Positions 8,491-17,003 of a stretch of DNA of 36,850 bases are shown one piece after another. Source of the DNA: Synergistaceae bacterium (GTDB lineage Bacteria; Synergistota; Synergistia; Synergistales; Aminobacteriaceae). The number at the start of each line of letters is the position of its first letter. Position 1 is the stretch's first letter. The notes under the pieces are model-generated. The model had not been told where the DNA came from, did not search any database, and was given only the letters and a program-made list of their open reading frames with translations. The DNA is taken from assembly GCA_031280635.1 (NCBI GenBank), contig JAITGK010000034.1:1-36850 (forward strand). Reading direction: 5' to 3'. The translations under genes and the position numbers were made by a program.

Positions 8491-8815
8491 CCGCCGTCCC
8501 GTAGGCGATCAGCTCGGCGGCGCCCTGGGTTATGGACGTGGTCGACAGCCTCAAGCCATACACGGCGTCCGCTCCCACGGCGCGGGCCTGCTCTTCCACG
8601 CGCTTCAAGACGATGCCCACGCCCTCGCTCATCATAGTGCTGTACGCGGGAAGTTCCCCCCCGATCGTCCAGTTGCGGACGTTGGCTATCACGTCTTTCA
8701 CTAGGGACTTACTCAGGCAGGCTACGCCATACACCGTGCCCAAAAGGCGAACGTTGCGCCCCGCCCCCACATCAATGGTCAGGATCGCGACGTCCGATCT
8801 TCCTTCCGATCGCAT
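8474..8815 (-). CDS. YbjQ/UPF0145 family protein
   Basis: 113 aa. Motifs of the UPF0145 family are visible: the strand VRLLGTVYGVACLSKSLVKDV, the YSTMMSEGVGIVLKRVEEQARAVGADAVYGLRL block (usually Y..ml...R..A...m...A...GAnAV.gvr), and a C-terminal small-residue strand AAELIAYGTAVKYL. These small proteins are thought to form pentamers; their function is unknown, with metal binding suggested by old annotations. ATG follows GGAGGGTGAAAA. The start overlaps the end of the upstream 726-aa gene by 37 nt, implying translational coupling. The 3' end lies in a 45-nt palindrome. Confidence 0.85.
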   Translation of the reverse strand: MRSEGRSDVAILTIDVGAGRNVRLLGTVYGVACLSKSLVKDVIANVRNWTIGGELPAYSTMMSEGVGIVLKRVEEQARAVGADAVYGLRLSTTSITQGAAELIAYGTAVKYLD

Positions 8816-10959
8816 TTTTCACCCTCCAGTCTTCTCGCGTCGGGCAGGATTTCCGCCTCAATCACCGCTCGTTCCGCTCGTCCCACTACAGCCGCCCCCC
8901 CGTACAGGGGCAGGCGTGTTATTTTGTAAAAGAAACGCGCCAGCAGGTACAGGAACATGAGCAAAGGTATCCAAAGAATCGCGAAACGCAGACCCTGACT
9001 GAGGCCGGTGGTGGCCTCAAAAAGGCTCACGCCGCCTATCGGCAGGTAATCACAGTACTCGGCCCACTTCACATCGTTGATCGTTATGAGCTTCGCAATA
9101 GGATACCCCTTATGCAGCGCCAGTTGAATGGCCAATTTGGCTATTGTTTCCTGCAGCGTCCCCGAGTCTTTGTCCACGAAGCGCCTCCACAGGACAAGCC
9201 CGTCTTTGCCATAATCCTCGTAAACGTCCGCAAGACGCGCGTCGCTCATCACCGCCACCACGGCCTCTTCCGGGGAGTACCGCGATTCCCTCTCCAAAAA
9301 TTCGGCGACGGAGAGCGTGTTCTCGATCTTGCGCACCGTGTCCCAAAACGCCAAGGGCTGGAGCTTCACCAACGCCCCGGAAAGCTTGGGGGTCTTCCCA
9401 TAGGCCCTCAACAGCGCGTTGGCCATGCGGTCAGACTGGAAAATTTTCACGAGCTTCGCCCGTTCCTCGGGCAAAATCGCGGTGAACGCCTCCTCATGCG
9501 TGAAAACCCTCCTCAAGGACTCCTGCCGCCAACCCTCGGTGGACACTCCCAGACGCAGCAGCAAAAAGACCCCTCCGCAGGCCTCCATATCCTCCGTGAT
9601 GAAAGAGGCGTATGGGGTGAAAACGGCCAGGTCGTCTTGTTCGGCTTCGGTCCGGTAGCGCAGGTAGTTTTCGACTCCGAGGAGCTGCGCTTTCCGAATC
9701 CGGTCATCGAACAGGGCCCTGTCCTGGGCGAAAAGCTCGACGAACTCGCTCCCCGTGACGTCCAGCAGCCGGGAAAAACGTCCCCGGAAGGCCGGCGGAA
9801 TGCGAAATACAATCTGCTCCAGCATCTTGACGTCGTAATCGCTCAATATCTTGTCCTTGAAGACGTAGTAAAGCTGTTTCAGCGTGTCGTATATCTGGGA
9901 GTCCGAGCGCCCATCCTCGCGCTCACGTCTGACGTACTCTCTCAGCGCGGGGACTTTCTGAACAATGTCGGAGATGTCGATGAAGCTGGCGGCGATGGTC
10001 CGGCACTGGTTCTCTATCTCCAGGCACGAGCGCTTCACCGTGTCCCGCAGCTCGCCTGACGCTACGATTTCCCGCCAAATAACCTCCGCGCTGAACGACT
10101 GCTTGTACTCCGTAAAGAAATTTTTGCGAAGCTCCTCTTCGAGGTTGGCCTTCGCCTGAGCGGCCGACCATATTTCCCAGCCGACCATAAACCAGCCCAC
10201 GACGGGTATCAGCTTGGCGACGATTTTCCCTCCCATCTTGACGGCGATGGCCGTGGAAACCCGATTTACGATCCTCTTCACGAGGGGCAGCAGGATCATC
10301 CCGATCCCCAGGGCCAGCGTGGCCGGAGACTGAGCGGCGCTTGCCCCTTCCCGTCCGCGGACGCTTTCCAGCGCCAGGTCCAGCGAGGGAGTGGCCGTCA
10401 CGGAGGAGACGAGCTCCTTGCCGAAAACCTGACCCATCGCCAGGTTATATTTCCCCCAGATGTTGCTGTTGGCCAGGGTGATGTTATCCATGAGCTTTTT
10501 GTGGAGTTCGCCACTGAGCCGCTCCTGAAGCTCCATGACGCTGCCTCGCGTAGTCTTTTGAGCCCGGTCGGCGAAACTCTGTACCAAACCGGCAAGCGCC
10601 GCGTCGAACCCGCTTCCCGCCTTGATCTGCGACCAATAGACCTCAAGTCCCCCCACGTCTTCGCCAAGGGTGACGTCCGCCAGGATAGATTCTACCTCGG
10701 CGTAGTGCTCTTCCATGACTCGAGTGAGGCGTCTTTTATACCAGGCGTCCAGGTCATTGAGAATTCTTTTTTCCTCGGTCTGGGCGATATTCCGCCCCGC
10801 CAGGTCCTGAAGATGACGGAAAGCCGCGTTCTTCCTCTCCTCCAGGATGTCCATCCCATGGATATTCATCCCATTTTGGGGCTCGGCGGCCCAGGACGCG
10901 CCGGCGAAAAAAAACACAAGAAACGCCTCCAGCAAACTCCAATAAAAACCCCTTTTCAT
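8779..10959 (-). CDS. large membrane-anchored exported protein of unknown function
   Basis: 726 aa from ATG 10959, which follows GGGAG; upstream codons of the open frame lie in a terminator. The N terminus is a signal peptide (MKRGFYWSLLEAFLVFFFAGASWA, cleavage likely after ASWA). Residues about 30-200 are charged and helical. Two hydrophobic segments lie near 212-229 and 246-266 (LGIGMILLPLVKRI; LIPVVGWFMVGWEIW). A long, probably helical domain of about 380 residues follows. A strong transmembrane helix lies near 658-680 (AILWIPLLMFLYLLARFF), with a short charged tail. I recognise no catalytic motif and no family. It overlaps the ybjQ-family gene and follows pckA after a terminator, so these two genes form a separate unit. 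Confidence 0.75.
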   Translation of the reverse strand: MKRGFYWSLLEAFLVFFFAGASWAAEPQNGMNIHGMDILEERKNAAFRHLQDLAGRNIAQTEEKRILNDLDAWYKRRLTRVMEEHYAEVESILADVTLGEDVGGLEVYWSQIKAGSGFDAALAGLVQSFADRAQKTTRGSVMELQERLSGELHKKLMDNITLANSNIWGKYNLAMGQVFGKELVSSVTATPSLDLALESVRGREGASAAQSPATLALGIGMILLPLVKRIVNRVSTAIAVKMGGKIVAKLIPVVGWFMVGWEIWSAAQAKANLEEELRKNFFTEYKQSFSAEVIWREIVASGELRDTVKRSCLEIENQCRTIAASFIDISDIVQKVPALREYVRREREDGRSDSQIYDTLKQLYYVFKDKILSDYDVKMLEQIVFRIPPAFRGRFSRLLDVTGSEFVELFAQDRALFDDRIRKAQLLGVENYLRYRTEAEQDDLAVFTPYASFITEDMEACGGVFLLLRLGVSTEGWRQESLRRVFTHEEAFTAILPEERAKLVKIFQSDRMANALLRAYGKTPKLSGALVKLQPLAFWDTVRKIENTLSVAEFLERESRYSPEEAVVAVMSDARLADVYEDYGKDGLVLWRRFVDKDSGTLQETIAKLAIQLALHKGYPIAKLITINDVKWAEYCDYLPIGGVSLFEATTGLSQGLRFAILWIPLLMFLYLLARFFYKITRLPLYGGAAVVGRAERAVIEAEILPDARRLEGEKCDRKEDRTSRS

Positions 10960-10974
10960 TTGGAAGCTCCCTTC

Positions 10975-11007
10975 AAAAAAGGACAAGGCCTGAAAACGGC
11001 TTTGTCC
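10975..11007 (-). terminator. rho-independent terminator after pckA
   Basis: On the minus strand GGACAAAGCC and GGCCTTGTCC pair over 10 positions with one mismatch around a GTTTTCA loop, and six T's follow. It ends transcription from pckA before the 726-aa gene, whose ribosome binding site lies just downstream. Confidence 0.8.
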
Positions 11008-11021
11008 CTTTTCACCGCGTA

Positions 11022-11073
11022 TGGGGCTCCGCCCCAAACCCCACTTAGGGGTCGGGAGCCCCTAAGAACCCCG
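11022..11073 (-). repeat. GC-rich double-hairpin repeat, copy A
   Basis: On the minus strand: GGGGTTCTTAGGGG, a 23-nt hairpin with perfect CTTAGGGG/CCCCTAAG arms (11044-11066), then TGGGGC-GGA-GCCCCA (11022-11036). Nearly the same order of blocks occurs in the opposite orientation at 12839-12893. It begins 7 nt after the pckA stop. Confidence 0.75.
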
Positions 11074-11079
11074 TTTATA

Positions 11080-12738
11080 TCAGTACTTCCCGATCTCCTC
11101 CGTCGCTAGCTCAATGGCCTTGTGAGCGTCCGGCGGTAGCTTGTCCAGGCCGCCCAACTCCGTGTCACGGGACTTGACGAAGTTCAGGCGATCTTTGAAA
11201 CGCGCGTGAAGCTGCTCTCTGTAGGCTTTATCGTTCACGTCGATCTTAAAGTCGTCTATGGGAAGAATTTGCATCCCCGTGAAGTTTCCAAAGGGCGCCC
11301 ACTTGGCCGAGCCTTCAATGATGGCCTCCAAAATACCCAAAGTATGGGTCGGCTTGACCTTTGTGCCCATAAAGTCCCCCGTGTTCAGAATGTAGCAGTC
11401 CACACCGTCGGCCAGGAGCTGCTTGAAGCGCGTGTAGTCCATTTCCAGCGGGTAGGTGCGGAAGGGATTGGCATAGGGTTCGCACACCAGCGCGTTGGGG
11501 TCCACGCCAGGAGCCAGGCGCTCGGCGCTGGTGCGCTTTGTGGCTAGGGTCGCGCCCAAGACGGAGCCCAGCTCGGGGCCGGTTAGCTTCAGAACGGGGG
11601 GTATGGTGGGGTCGCGCATCAGCCAGAAAATGGCGTTCAGTGGCTCGTCAATACGGTCAATGCGGTTGGGAGACCAGAACTTGGACTTCATCGCGCGACC
11701 GTTGCCGTTGCGGACGTCCTCGGTGACGGCGATCAACGTGCCGTCGGCCTGGCGCGTGACGCCGCAGTTCTGCATCGTGACCAGGAACTTGTTGTCCGGG
11801 CAGCCAATGGGGTAGTCCTGCACCTTGTCGAAGTACGCGGGCTCTAGGGCAATGGCGTATTTGTCCTTGACGTTCACCACAAACGCGTCGTCGTGCAGCA
11901 CGGTGATTTCGTACTTGCCGCCGTGGGTGGCATGGGTGATGGTGGACTTGCCTGAGCCCGACAGGCCAAAAGCGGCCAAAACAAACTTCCTGCCGTTCTT
12001 CGCGCTGTAGCGTTTGAGGCCGCCGTGGCAGGAGGCGTAGCCATTGCGCGCGCCGATGCCCCAGCCCAGGGTCAGAGTGCCCTTCTTGAGCTCGCCGAAG
12101 TAGCGGAGTCCCAGCACCACCGCGCAGTTCTCCTTGGGGGAGAAGAAAGCCAGTCCCATCGGGTAATCTGGGTGCGTCCAGTCCGGATCAGCGAAGATGA
12201 AGACGTCGCCATCCGTGTCCGAGATCTGCCGCGAGCGGTTGTACATCTCTTTGTACTTCTCGTTGACGTACTGAAAGTTGAACATCCAGCTGTATAGGTT
12301 GTTCTCGAACCCCTGGGGGACGATGAGGTGGGCGGCCACCATGAAGTCTTCCTCCAGGCCGATGTAGGCGTCCGCTGTGTAGAGCTGGCGGTAACGCATG
12401 TTGTAGATCGCCTCGCGGACAAGGGTCGCCATTTCCTCCGGCTTGACGTTGGGATAACCGATGATGCGCCGCGCCGCCGCCGTGCGCCCGTAGAAAGCGC
12501 CGTCGTTGAAGAGCAGCACGTTAGCCCCCGCGGGAAGTCCTTGCTCCTCCGGCTTGTAGACGGGCATCCCCGTGAGCTCCACCGCGCCAGGGCTGGCTTT
12601 CGCCAGTTCGTAGGCGACCTTCAGGTCAGGAACCTTCTTCACGTTGTTGCCGTAAAACAGGGATTCCACAGTGGTCCTGATGGGCGTTTGATGCATTTTC
12701 TTGAAGTTTTCCGGGTCATAGTGTCCGATTGTTGCCAT
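11080..12738 (-). CDS. pckA: phosphoenolpyruvate carboxykinase (ATP), divergent form
   Basis: 552 aa. The kinase-1 loop FGLSGSGKST is at about 257-266, and the family's acidic metal-binding motif appears as LHDDAF (about 281-286), where typical enzymes have GDDEH. Just upstream, FGELKKG matches the conserved (G)GEMKKG segment. The C-terminal half has the adenine-site region with YILNTGDFMGTK and the hinge EPYANPFRTY. It interconverts oxaloacetate and PEP with ATP; in fermenters it often runs toward oxaloacetate. The divergence from standard pckA motifs points to a separate subfamily. ATG follows TTGGAGG. The gene stands between two copies of a GC-rich repeat and ends before a strong terminator. 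Confidence 0.85.
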   Translation of the reverse strand: MATIGHYDPENFKKMHQTPIRTTVESLFYGNNVKKVPDLKVAYELAKASPGAVELTGMPVYKPEEQGLPAGANVLLFNDGAFYGRTAAARRIIGYPNVKPEEMATLVREAIYNMRYRQLYTADAYIGLEEDFMVAAHLIVPQGFENNLYSWMFNFQYVNEKYKEMYNRSRQISDTDGDVFIFADPDWTHPDYPMGLAFFSPKENCAVVLGLRYFGELKKGTLTLGWGIGARNGYASCHGGLKRYSAKNGRKFVLAAFGLSGSGKSTITHATHGGKYEITVLHDDAFVVNVKDKYAIALEPAYFDKVQDYPIGCPDNKFLVTMQNCGVTRQADGTLIAVTEDVRNGNGRAMKSKFWSPNRIDRIDEPLNAIFWLMRDPTIPPVLKLTGPELGSVLGATLATKRTSAERLAPGVDPNALVCEPYANPFRTYPLEMDYTRFKQLLADGVDCYILNTGDFMGTKVKPTHTLGILEAIIEGSAKWAPFGNFTGMQILPIDDFKIDVNDKAYREQLHARFKDRLNFVKSRDTELGGLDKLPPDAHKAIELATEEIGKY

Positions 12739-12838
12739 TTCGTTTCGTCCTCCAATACAATGATATAGCGGCTTACATACGTTATTAACGCTAAAACAGC
12801 GCGTTGGCGCGCCGACCCAACCTACATAGACCCCTCAA

Positions 12839-12893
12839 ATGGGGTTCTTAGGGAGCTTCGGCCCCTAAGCGGGGTGTGGGGCAGGGCCCCGCT
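12839..12893 (+). repeat. GC-rich double-hairpin repeat, copy B
   Basis: Plus-strand order GGGGTTCTTAGGG, a hairpin with CTTAGGG/CCCTAAG arms, then GGGGC-AGG-GCCCC. It is the same unit as at 11022-11073 with a few substitutions and the opposite orientation, and lies about 15 nt after the fhs stop. It may act as a terminator or mRNA 3' end stabiliser for fhs. Confidence 0.75.
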
Positions 12894-12908
12894 TTCTTTT
12901 TAGACTTT

Positions 12909-14579
12909 TCAGAACAACCCCGTGATTTTTCCGTCCTCGTCAATGTCAATGGAGAGCGCCGCGGGTTTCTTGGGAAGCCCAGGCATCGTCATAATGGCCC
13001 CTGTCACCGCCACCAGGAAGCCCGCCCCAGCGGAAAGCCGCACCTCTCGCACCGTTATGTGGAAGTCCTTAGGTCGCCCGATTTTCGCTACGTCGTCCGA
13101 GAGAGAATACTGCGTCTTGGCCATGCAGATCAGCAGATCGTCCTTGTCCAGCTCGTGGATCAGCTCCAGGTCTTTTTCGGCTTGAGCGGTGAAAATTACC
13201 CCGTCCGCGCCGTAGATCTCCCGCGCGATAACGTCAATTTTCTCCTTAGGGCTCATCTGGGGATCGTAGATAAACTTCAACAAGGGTTTCGGCTTTTCGC
13301 AGGCCTCGACCACCTTCCTCGCCAACTCCGCGCCGCCCGCGCCGCCCTTTTCCCATACCTCCGACAGCGCGAAACTAGCTCCTAGTTTAGCGCAATTTTT
13401 TTCCACCAGCGCCAGCTCCGCGGCCGTGTCCGTGGGAAAGCGGTTGAGGGCGACCACAACGGGCAGGCCGAACTTCTTCACGTTCTCAATGTGCTTCTCC
13501 AAATTGGGCATACCCGCTTCGAGAGCTTTCAAGTCCTCGCCAACCAGTTCCGTCTTTTTTCTGCCGCCGTGCGTTTTGAGGGCGCGCGCCGTCGCGACAA
13601 TGACTGCCACGTCGGGCTTAAGTCCCCCAACACGGCACTTGATGTCCAAAAACTTCTCTGCTCCCAAGTCCGCGCCAAAGCCCGCCTCCGTTACCAAGTA
13701 GTCCGCCAGCTTCAGGCCCAGCTTCGTGGCCTGGAGACTGTTGCAGCCGTGGGCGATGTTGGCGAAGGGTCCTCCGTGGATAAAAGCGGGAACGCCTTCC
13801 AGCGTCTGCACCAGGTTGGGTTTGATGGCGTCCCTCAAGAGCGCGGTCATGGCGCCAGCCGCTCCCACGTCCGCCACAGTTATGGGTTTGCCGTCATAGG
13901 TGTAGGCCACAATGATCCGGGCAAGACGGGTCTTCAAATCCATCAGGTCCATGGCCAGGCAAAGAATGGCCATTACCTCCGACGCCACAGTGATGTCGAA
14001 GCCGCTTTCACGCGGGACGCCCTCCGTTCTGCCGCCCAGGCCGATGACAAGCTTGCGCAACGCGCGATCGCTCAAGTCCACCACCCGGCGAAACACGATA
14101 CGGCGGGCGTCAATGTTCAACTCGTTGCCCTGCTGGATGTGGTTGTCGATCATCGCGGCGCAGAGATTGTGGGCCGTGGTGACGGCGTGAAGGTCTCCCG
14201 TGAAGTGAAGGTTGATATCCTCCATGGGAACCACTTGGGAGTAACCGCCCCCCGCCGCGCCGCCTTTGACGCCAAAGTTGGGTCCCAAGGAGGGCTCTCG
14301 GAGCGCCACGCACGCCCTCTTGCCGATGTGAGTCAGCCCTTGAGCAAGGCCCACGCTGATAGTGGTTTTGCCCTCGCCCGCAGGGGTGGGGGTGATTGCC
14401 GTCACCAGCACCAGTTTGCCATCTGGCTTGTCCGCCAGCCTTTTGAAGCCCCTCACCTTTGCCTTGTACCTGCCGTAAAGCTCCAGTTCGTCCTCGCCTA
14501 TCCCCAACTTCGCGGCAATGTCAACGATGTTTTCCATCTTGGCGGCCTGGGCAATCTTGATGTCGCTGAGCGCCATCAT
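12909..14579 (-). CDS. fhs: formate-tetrahydrofolate ligase
   Basis: 556 aa, the usual length. The nucleotide loop is [20 protein letters not shown] (about 63-82). Other family signatures are [77 protein letters not shown] and YGADGVIFT near the end, then [10 protein letters not shown]. It makes 10-formyl-THF from formate, THF and ATP in the cytosol, the entry of the folate C1 branch (Wood-Ljungdahl methyl branch, or the reverse in purine, histidine or glycine fermentation). Two ATGs (14579 and 14576) are both possible behind GGAG. Neighbouring fhs partners such as folD or fchA are absent. Confidence 0.97.
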   Translation of the reverse strand: MMALSDIKIAQAAKMENIVDIAAKLGIGEDELELYGRYKAKVRGFKRLADKPDGKLVLVTAITPTPAGEGKTTISVGLAQGLTHIGKRACVALREPSLGPNFGVKGGAAGGGYSQVVPMEDINLHFTGDLHAVTTAHNLCAAMIDNHIQQGNELNIDARRIVFRRVVDLSDRALRKLVIGLGGRTEGVPRESGFDITVASEVMAILCLAMDLMDLKTRLARIIVAYTYDGKPITVADVGAAGAMTALLRDAIKPNLVQTLEGVPAFIHGGPFANIAHGCNSLQATKLGLKLADYLVTEAGFGADLGAEKFLDIKCRVGGLKPDVAVIVATARALKTHGGRKKTELVGEDLKALEAGMPNLEKHIENVKKFGLPVVVALNRFPTDTAAELALVEKNCAKLGASFALSEVWEKGGAGGAELARKVVEACEKPKPLLKFIYDPQMSPKEKIDVIAREIYGADGVIFTAQAEKDLELIHELDKDDLLICMAKTQYSLSDDVAKIGRPKDFHITVREVRLSAGAGFLVAVTGAIMTMPGLPKKPAALSIDIDEDGKITGLF

Positions 14580-14616
14580 GTTATCTCCGTCCCTTCAGGT
14601 AAGTCGTGTAAAGAGT

Positions 14617-15108
14617 TTACCTTACCCGCGCCCATACCGCAACGTGGGATTTTTTGTAAATATATTCCCTGGTGGACATTAAAGGAGGAACTTCTATGTC
14701 ATCCGAGCCGTAAAGGGGCATGGCCTCTGCGGCCTTTGCCTCGACGATCTCGTACACCCTGGGCTTGCCTTTTATCTTCACCCCCACCCACCAGAAACCA
14801 CCCCGGATGATGAAGGCGTAGCGTACTGGCTCGTTGATGATGCGTCCGTGGTCCATGTATTTGCCCAGAAGCTCGGCGTGGTTGGTTGTCTCTTGGGGAA
14901 GGAAACCGCCGTGCTCTTGGACGAAGAGGATGGCGCTGGCTTTCATCAGCCGAAGGTCGTTGAGGATGGCCGTGGCCTCCGCGATGGCGTCGCCTCCCCC
15001 ATACGCGAGCATCATGACCCCCACCAGTATCGCGATGATGACCATAGAGACCACGAGCTCGACCAGCGTGAAGCCCTCCCGTCTCGCCAAAATCCGCCCC
15101 TTTTCCAT
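14617..15108 (-). CDS. type IV prepilin-like (pseudopilin) protein
   Basis: 163 aa from ATG 15108, after GGGGG with a 7-nt spacer. The N terminus MEKGRILARREG/FTLVELVVSMVIIAIL is a class III signal peptide: basic leader, Gly-12 before the cleavage site, Phe-13, Glu-17 at mature position 5, then a hydrophobic helix. The remaining body is short, with no disulfide pair, and resembles a minor pilin or GspH-like pseudopilin. It would be processed by a prepilin peptidase and assembled in a pilus or secretion pseudopilus. No other pilus gene is nearby, so its apparatus must lie elsewhere. It is 37 nt upstream of fhs and 42 nt downstream of the HATPase gene. Confidence 0.85.
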   Translation of the reverse strand: MEKGRILARREGFTLVELVVSMVIIAILVGVMMLAYGGGDAIAEATAILNDLRLMKASAILFVQEHGGFLPQETTNHAELLGKYMDHGRIINEPVRYAFIIRGGFWWVGVKIKGKPRVYEIVEAKAAEAMPLYGSDDIEVPPLMSTREYIYKKSHVAVWARVR

Positions 15109-15150
15109 CACTTTGCCCCCAGCTGTTGAGTTTTTTATGAACAAAACTTT

Positions 15151-15729
15151 TTACGCGATTGCGCAATCCGCTATAAAATTTGACTGTTTCCGCCAAACGC
15201 GAGAGGGAAAACTCAGAGCTCGCGCGATCAGGGGCTTGACCCTCAGTGCGACGGCAGGGAATCTCAGGGCTTCCAGTCCGCCGAGAGCCTGGGAAATTTC
15301 CTCGGAGTCCAGGGTTTCTGACTCAAGCGTGAAAACCCACCGCGCGCTGGGCGCGGCAATCATTAGGATCAGGCAGGCCCCCGGCAGGTCCCCCAGGGGG
15401 GGGGTGTCGATGTGGCTCAGGGAGAACGAGGCGGACACGCGCGTTCCCCGGCCTGGCTCGGAGAGAAAATGGAATGAGCCGCCGCACTGTTCCGCGCTCT
15501 GTTTGAGAAAGGAAAGCCCCAGTCCGACGCGGCGCGATGTCCGGCTGGTATTGCGAAAGGGGTTTGTCGCGACGGCCTCGCTCAGGTCGACGCCCCCGCC
15601 GTCGTCGATGACCTCCAACTTCAGGAAGCCTAGGGGCTTTTCCTGGATGGAGGCCTGGACGCGACGCGCCCCGGCGGCGACGCTGTTCATCGCGATGTCC
15701 AGGAGATGCGCCGACAGGTCTTCGAGCAT
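15151..15729 (-). CDS. small HATPase (histidine kinase-like ATP-binding) protein
   Basis: 192 aa consisting almost only of a GHKL ATPase domain. The N box reads LLDIAMNSVAAGA (about 9-21), the G1 box LEVIDDGGGVD, and the G2 region GLGLSFLKQSAEQCGG then GRGTRVSASF. There is no dimerisation histidine, receiver or membrane part, so it is not a complete sensor kinase. Similar stand-alone proteins occur near [FeFe]-hydrogenase genes in anaerobes; no such gene is here. The last codons (IADCAIA and stop) are encoded by a fragment of the dispersed repeat, so the original C terminus may have been altered. It is 6 nt downstream of the TPR gene, clearly one operon. Confidence 0.85.
   Translation of the reverse strand: MLEDLSAHLLDIAMNSVAAGARRVQASIQEKPLGFLKLEVIDDGGGVDLSEAVATNPFRNTSRTSRRVGLGLSFLKQSAEQCGGSFHFLSEPGRGTRVSASFSLSHIDTPPLGDLPGACLILMIAAPSARWVFTLESETLDSEEISQALGGLEALRFPAVALRVKPLIARALSFPSRVWRKQSNFIADCAIA
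15152..15176 (+). repeat. tail fragment of the dispersed ~90-bp repeat
   Basis: The segment GCGATTGCGCAATCCGCTATA equals the 3' tail of the full repeats (GTGATTGCGCAACCCGCTATA at 16911-17003) with few changes. It contains the perfect palindrome GATTGCGCAATC. It overlaps the 3' end of the HATPase gene. Confidence 0.65.
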
Positions 15730-15735
15730 AAGCCT

Positions 15736-16623
15736 TTACTTGGGATAGTTCCCGGCGGTGAGGGTGTCCAGCGCCGCCGTGTCTGAGGCGTTTTCTAGGT
15801 GAGACGTCAACTCCTTGTAGTCCGCCGCGCCACCCAGGGTTGCCAGAATCTCCCGCATGTCGTCGCTCTCGTCCCCAAAGCGGCCCGTCAGCAGCCCGAA
15901 AAGGATCGTTCCTTTGGAAAACCAGTTCAGCAACTCGCGGGAAGTCGTCCACACGTCCTCGAACAGGATGGCGAAATGGAAGTCCTCGTCTTCTGAATCG
16001 TTCAGGGGCTCCGGCATATAACCCAGCATATAAAAAGGAACATTCGGCGCCATGCGCACCGCGTCCCAAAGCATTTTGTTCAGGTTCTTGCCGTTTTTTT
16101 CGACCTTCCTCCTGCCGCCGGCCAACATAAAAGTCGCGGCGATCCTGGCGTAAGCCCAGCCCAGGCCCCGCACTGACTCGCGCATGGTTTCCTCCAAGGT
16201 GCGCGCCCACTCCTTTCGCTCCAGGAGGATGCGGTAATAAAGGGGTTTAGCCATTGCCAGATCCTCGTGATCGTAGCGCAGGAGTTCCTCTACCAGTTCT
16301 AGCGATCGATCGTCGTCCTCCAGGCTGAAGAGCGTGTAAGCCGCGCGCTGTAGCAGGGCAAGGTGCGTCAGACCCGTTTCATCCTCCAAAAGGTTTTCGT
16401 CAGCGACGTCCTCGTCTTGGATATAGCGTCGCGTGCTCTCCAAAGCCCTTTCCAAAAGGGGCAGTCGATCCTCGTCTTCCTCGGTGAGGTCGGCCTTAAG
16501 CAGAAGGGCCTCGGGGTTGTCCGGCGCTAGAGCGAGCGCACGCTCCACCAGCTCCAAGACCTCGTCCGCGTCCTCCAATTCGTAGGCCCTGTTGAGCAGG
16601 TCGTAGATTGCGTCGTCGCCCAT
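15736..16623 (-). CDS. tetratricopeptide-type protein of unknown function
   Basis: 295 aa from ATG 16623, behind a GGGGGAGGG Shine-Dalgarno. Highly acidic. Residues 1-60 look like a TPR unit (YDLLNRAYELEDADEVLELVERALALAPDNPEALLLKADL). Further helical pairs follow at about 85-150. A more specific segment NKMLWDAVRMAPNVPFYMLGYMPEP (about 185-210) resembles a block in cytosolic TPR/ST7-like proteins. No signal peptide or membrane segment. It likely acts as a protein-interaction scaffold. It leads the TPR-HATPase-prepilin-fhs run. The partner is unknown. Confidence 0.75.
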   Translation of the reverse strand: MGDDAIYDLLNRAYELEDADEVLELVERALALAPDNPEALLLKADLTEEDEDRLPLLERALESTRRYIQDEDVADENLLEDETGLTHLALLQRAAYTLFSLEDDDRSLELVEELLRYDHEDLAMAKPLYYRILLERKEWARTLEETMRESVRGLGWAYARIAATFMLAGGRRKVEKNGKNLNKMLWDAVRMAPNVPFYMLGYMPEPLNDSEDEDFHFAILFEDVWTTSRELLNWFSKGTILFGLLTGRFGDESDDMREILATLGGAADYKELTSHLENASDTAALDTLTAGNYPK

Positions 16624-16647
16624 CAATACCCTCCCCCTTCAAACTTT

Positions 16648-16653
16648 ATTATA
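16648..16653 (-). promoter_or_regulatory. candidate -10 box for the TPR operon
   Basis: A perfect TATAAT on the minus strand, 24 nt upstream of the TPR gene start. No convincing -35 box is seen at 17 nt. Confidence 0.4.
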
Positions 16654-16910
16654 CTCCACTTGATGATAAGCGGTTCGTGACGAGTTAGGGAAACGCTGAT
16701 TTATCAGCGGCCCGCGCGAAGTCCGCGAAGCTGGTTTGGAGTGGGAGCGGGTGGAGGTAAATAGCCATTGCTTTTATCTTGTTCAGGTATAAATGGCTCA
16801 ACGCTGTCGCGTGAGTATTCTCGTTCGTCTCTATACCTGTAAATATACAGAATAAAGGTGTATGACGTCAATCCCCTTTATGAAGAAAATCACTGACATT
16901 ATGCGACTTT

Positions 16911-17003
16911 AAAGCCGTTGGCTCTTTTATGCGCAAAGTTTTTGCCGTTCATATCCGGTTTTTGGTCTCTTATTTCCGCGCGTGATTGCGCAACCCGCTA
17001 TAT
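16911..17003 (+). repeat. dispersed ~90-bp repeat, full copy (plus orientation)
   Basis: Head AAAGCCGTTGGCTCTTTT, middle GCGCAAAGTTTTTGCCG, then GGTTTTTGGTCTCTTATTTCC and tail TGATTGCGCAACCCGCTATA. It matches the copies at 1935-2027 (reverse), 18441-18532 and 22719-22813 in order and spacing. It lies between two minus-strand genes, opposite to their direction. Confidence 0.85.

Noticed and set aside
9112-10059. A 315-codon plus-strand frame antisense to the 726-aa gene.
   Set aside because: Composition is typical of a shadow frame, and the minus-strand gene has a signal peptide, Shine-Dalgarno and membrane segments.
13491-14810. A 439-codon open frame on the plus strand, antisense to fhs.
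   Set aside because: It lies opposite a clear formate-THF ligase gene with full family motifs; in GC-rich DNA such antisense frames are common. No family motif or Shine-Dalgarno supports it.
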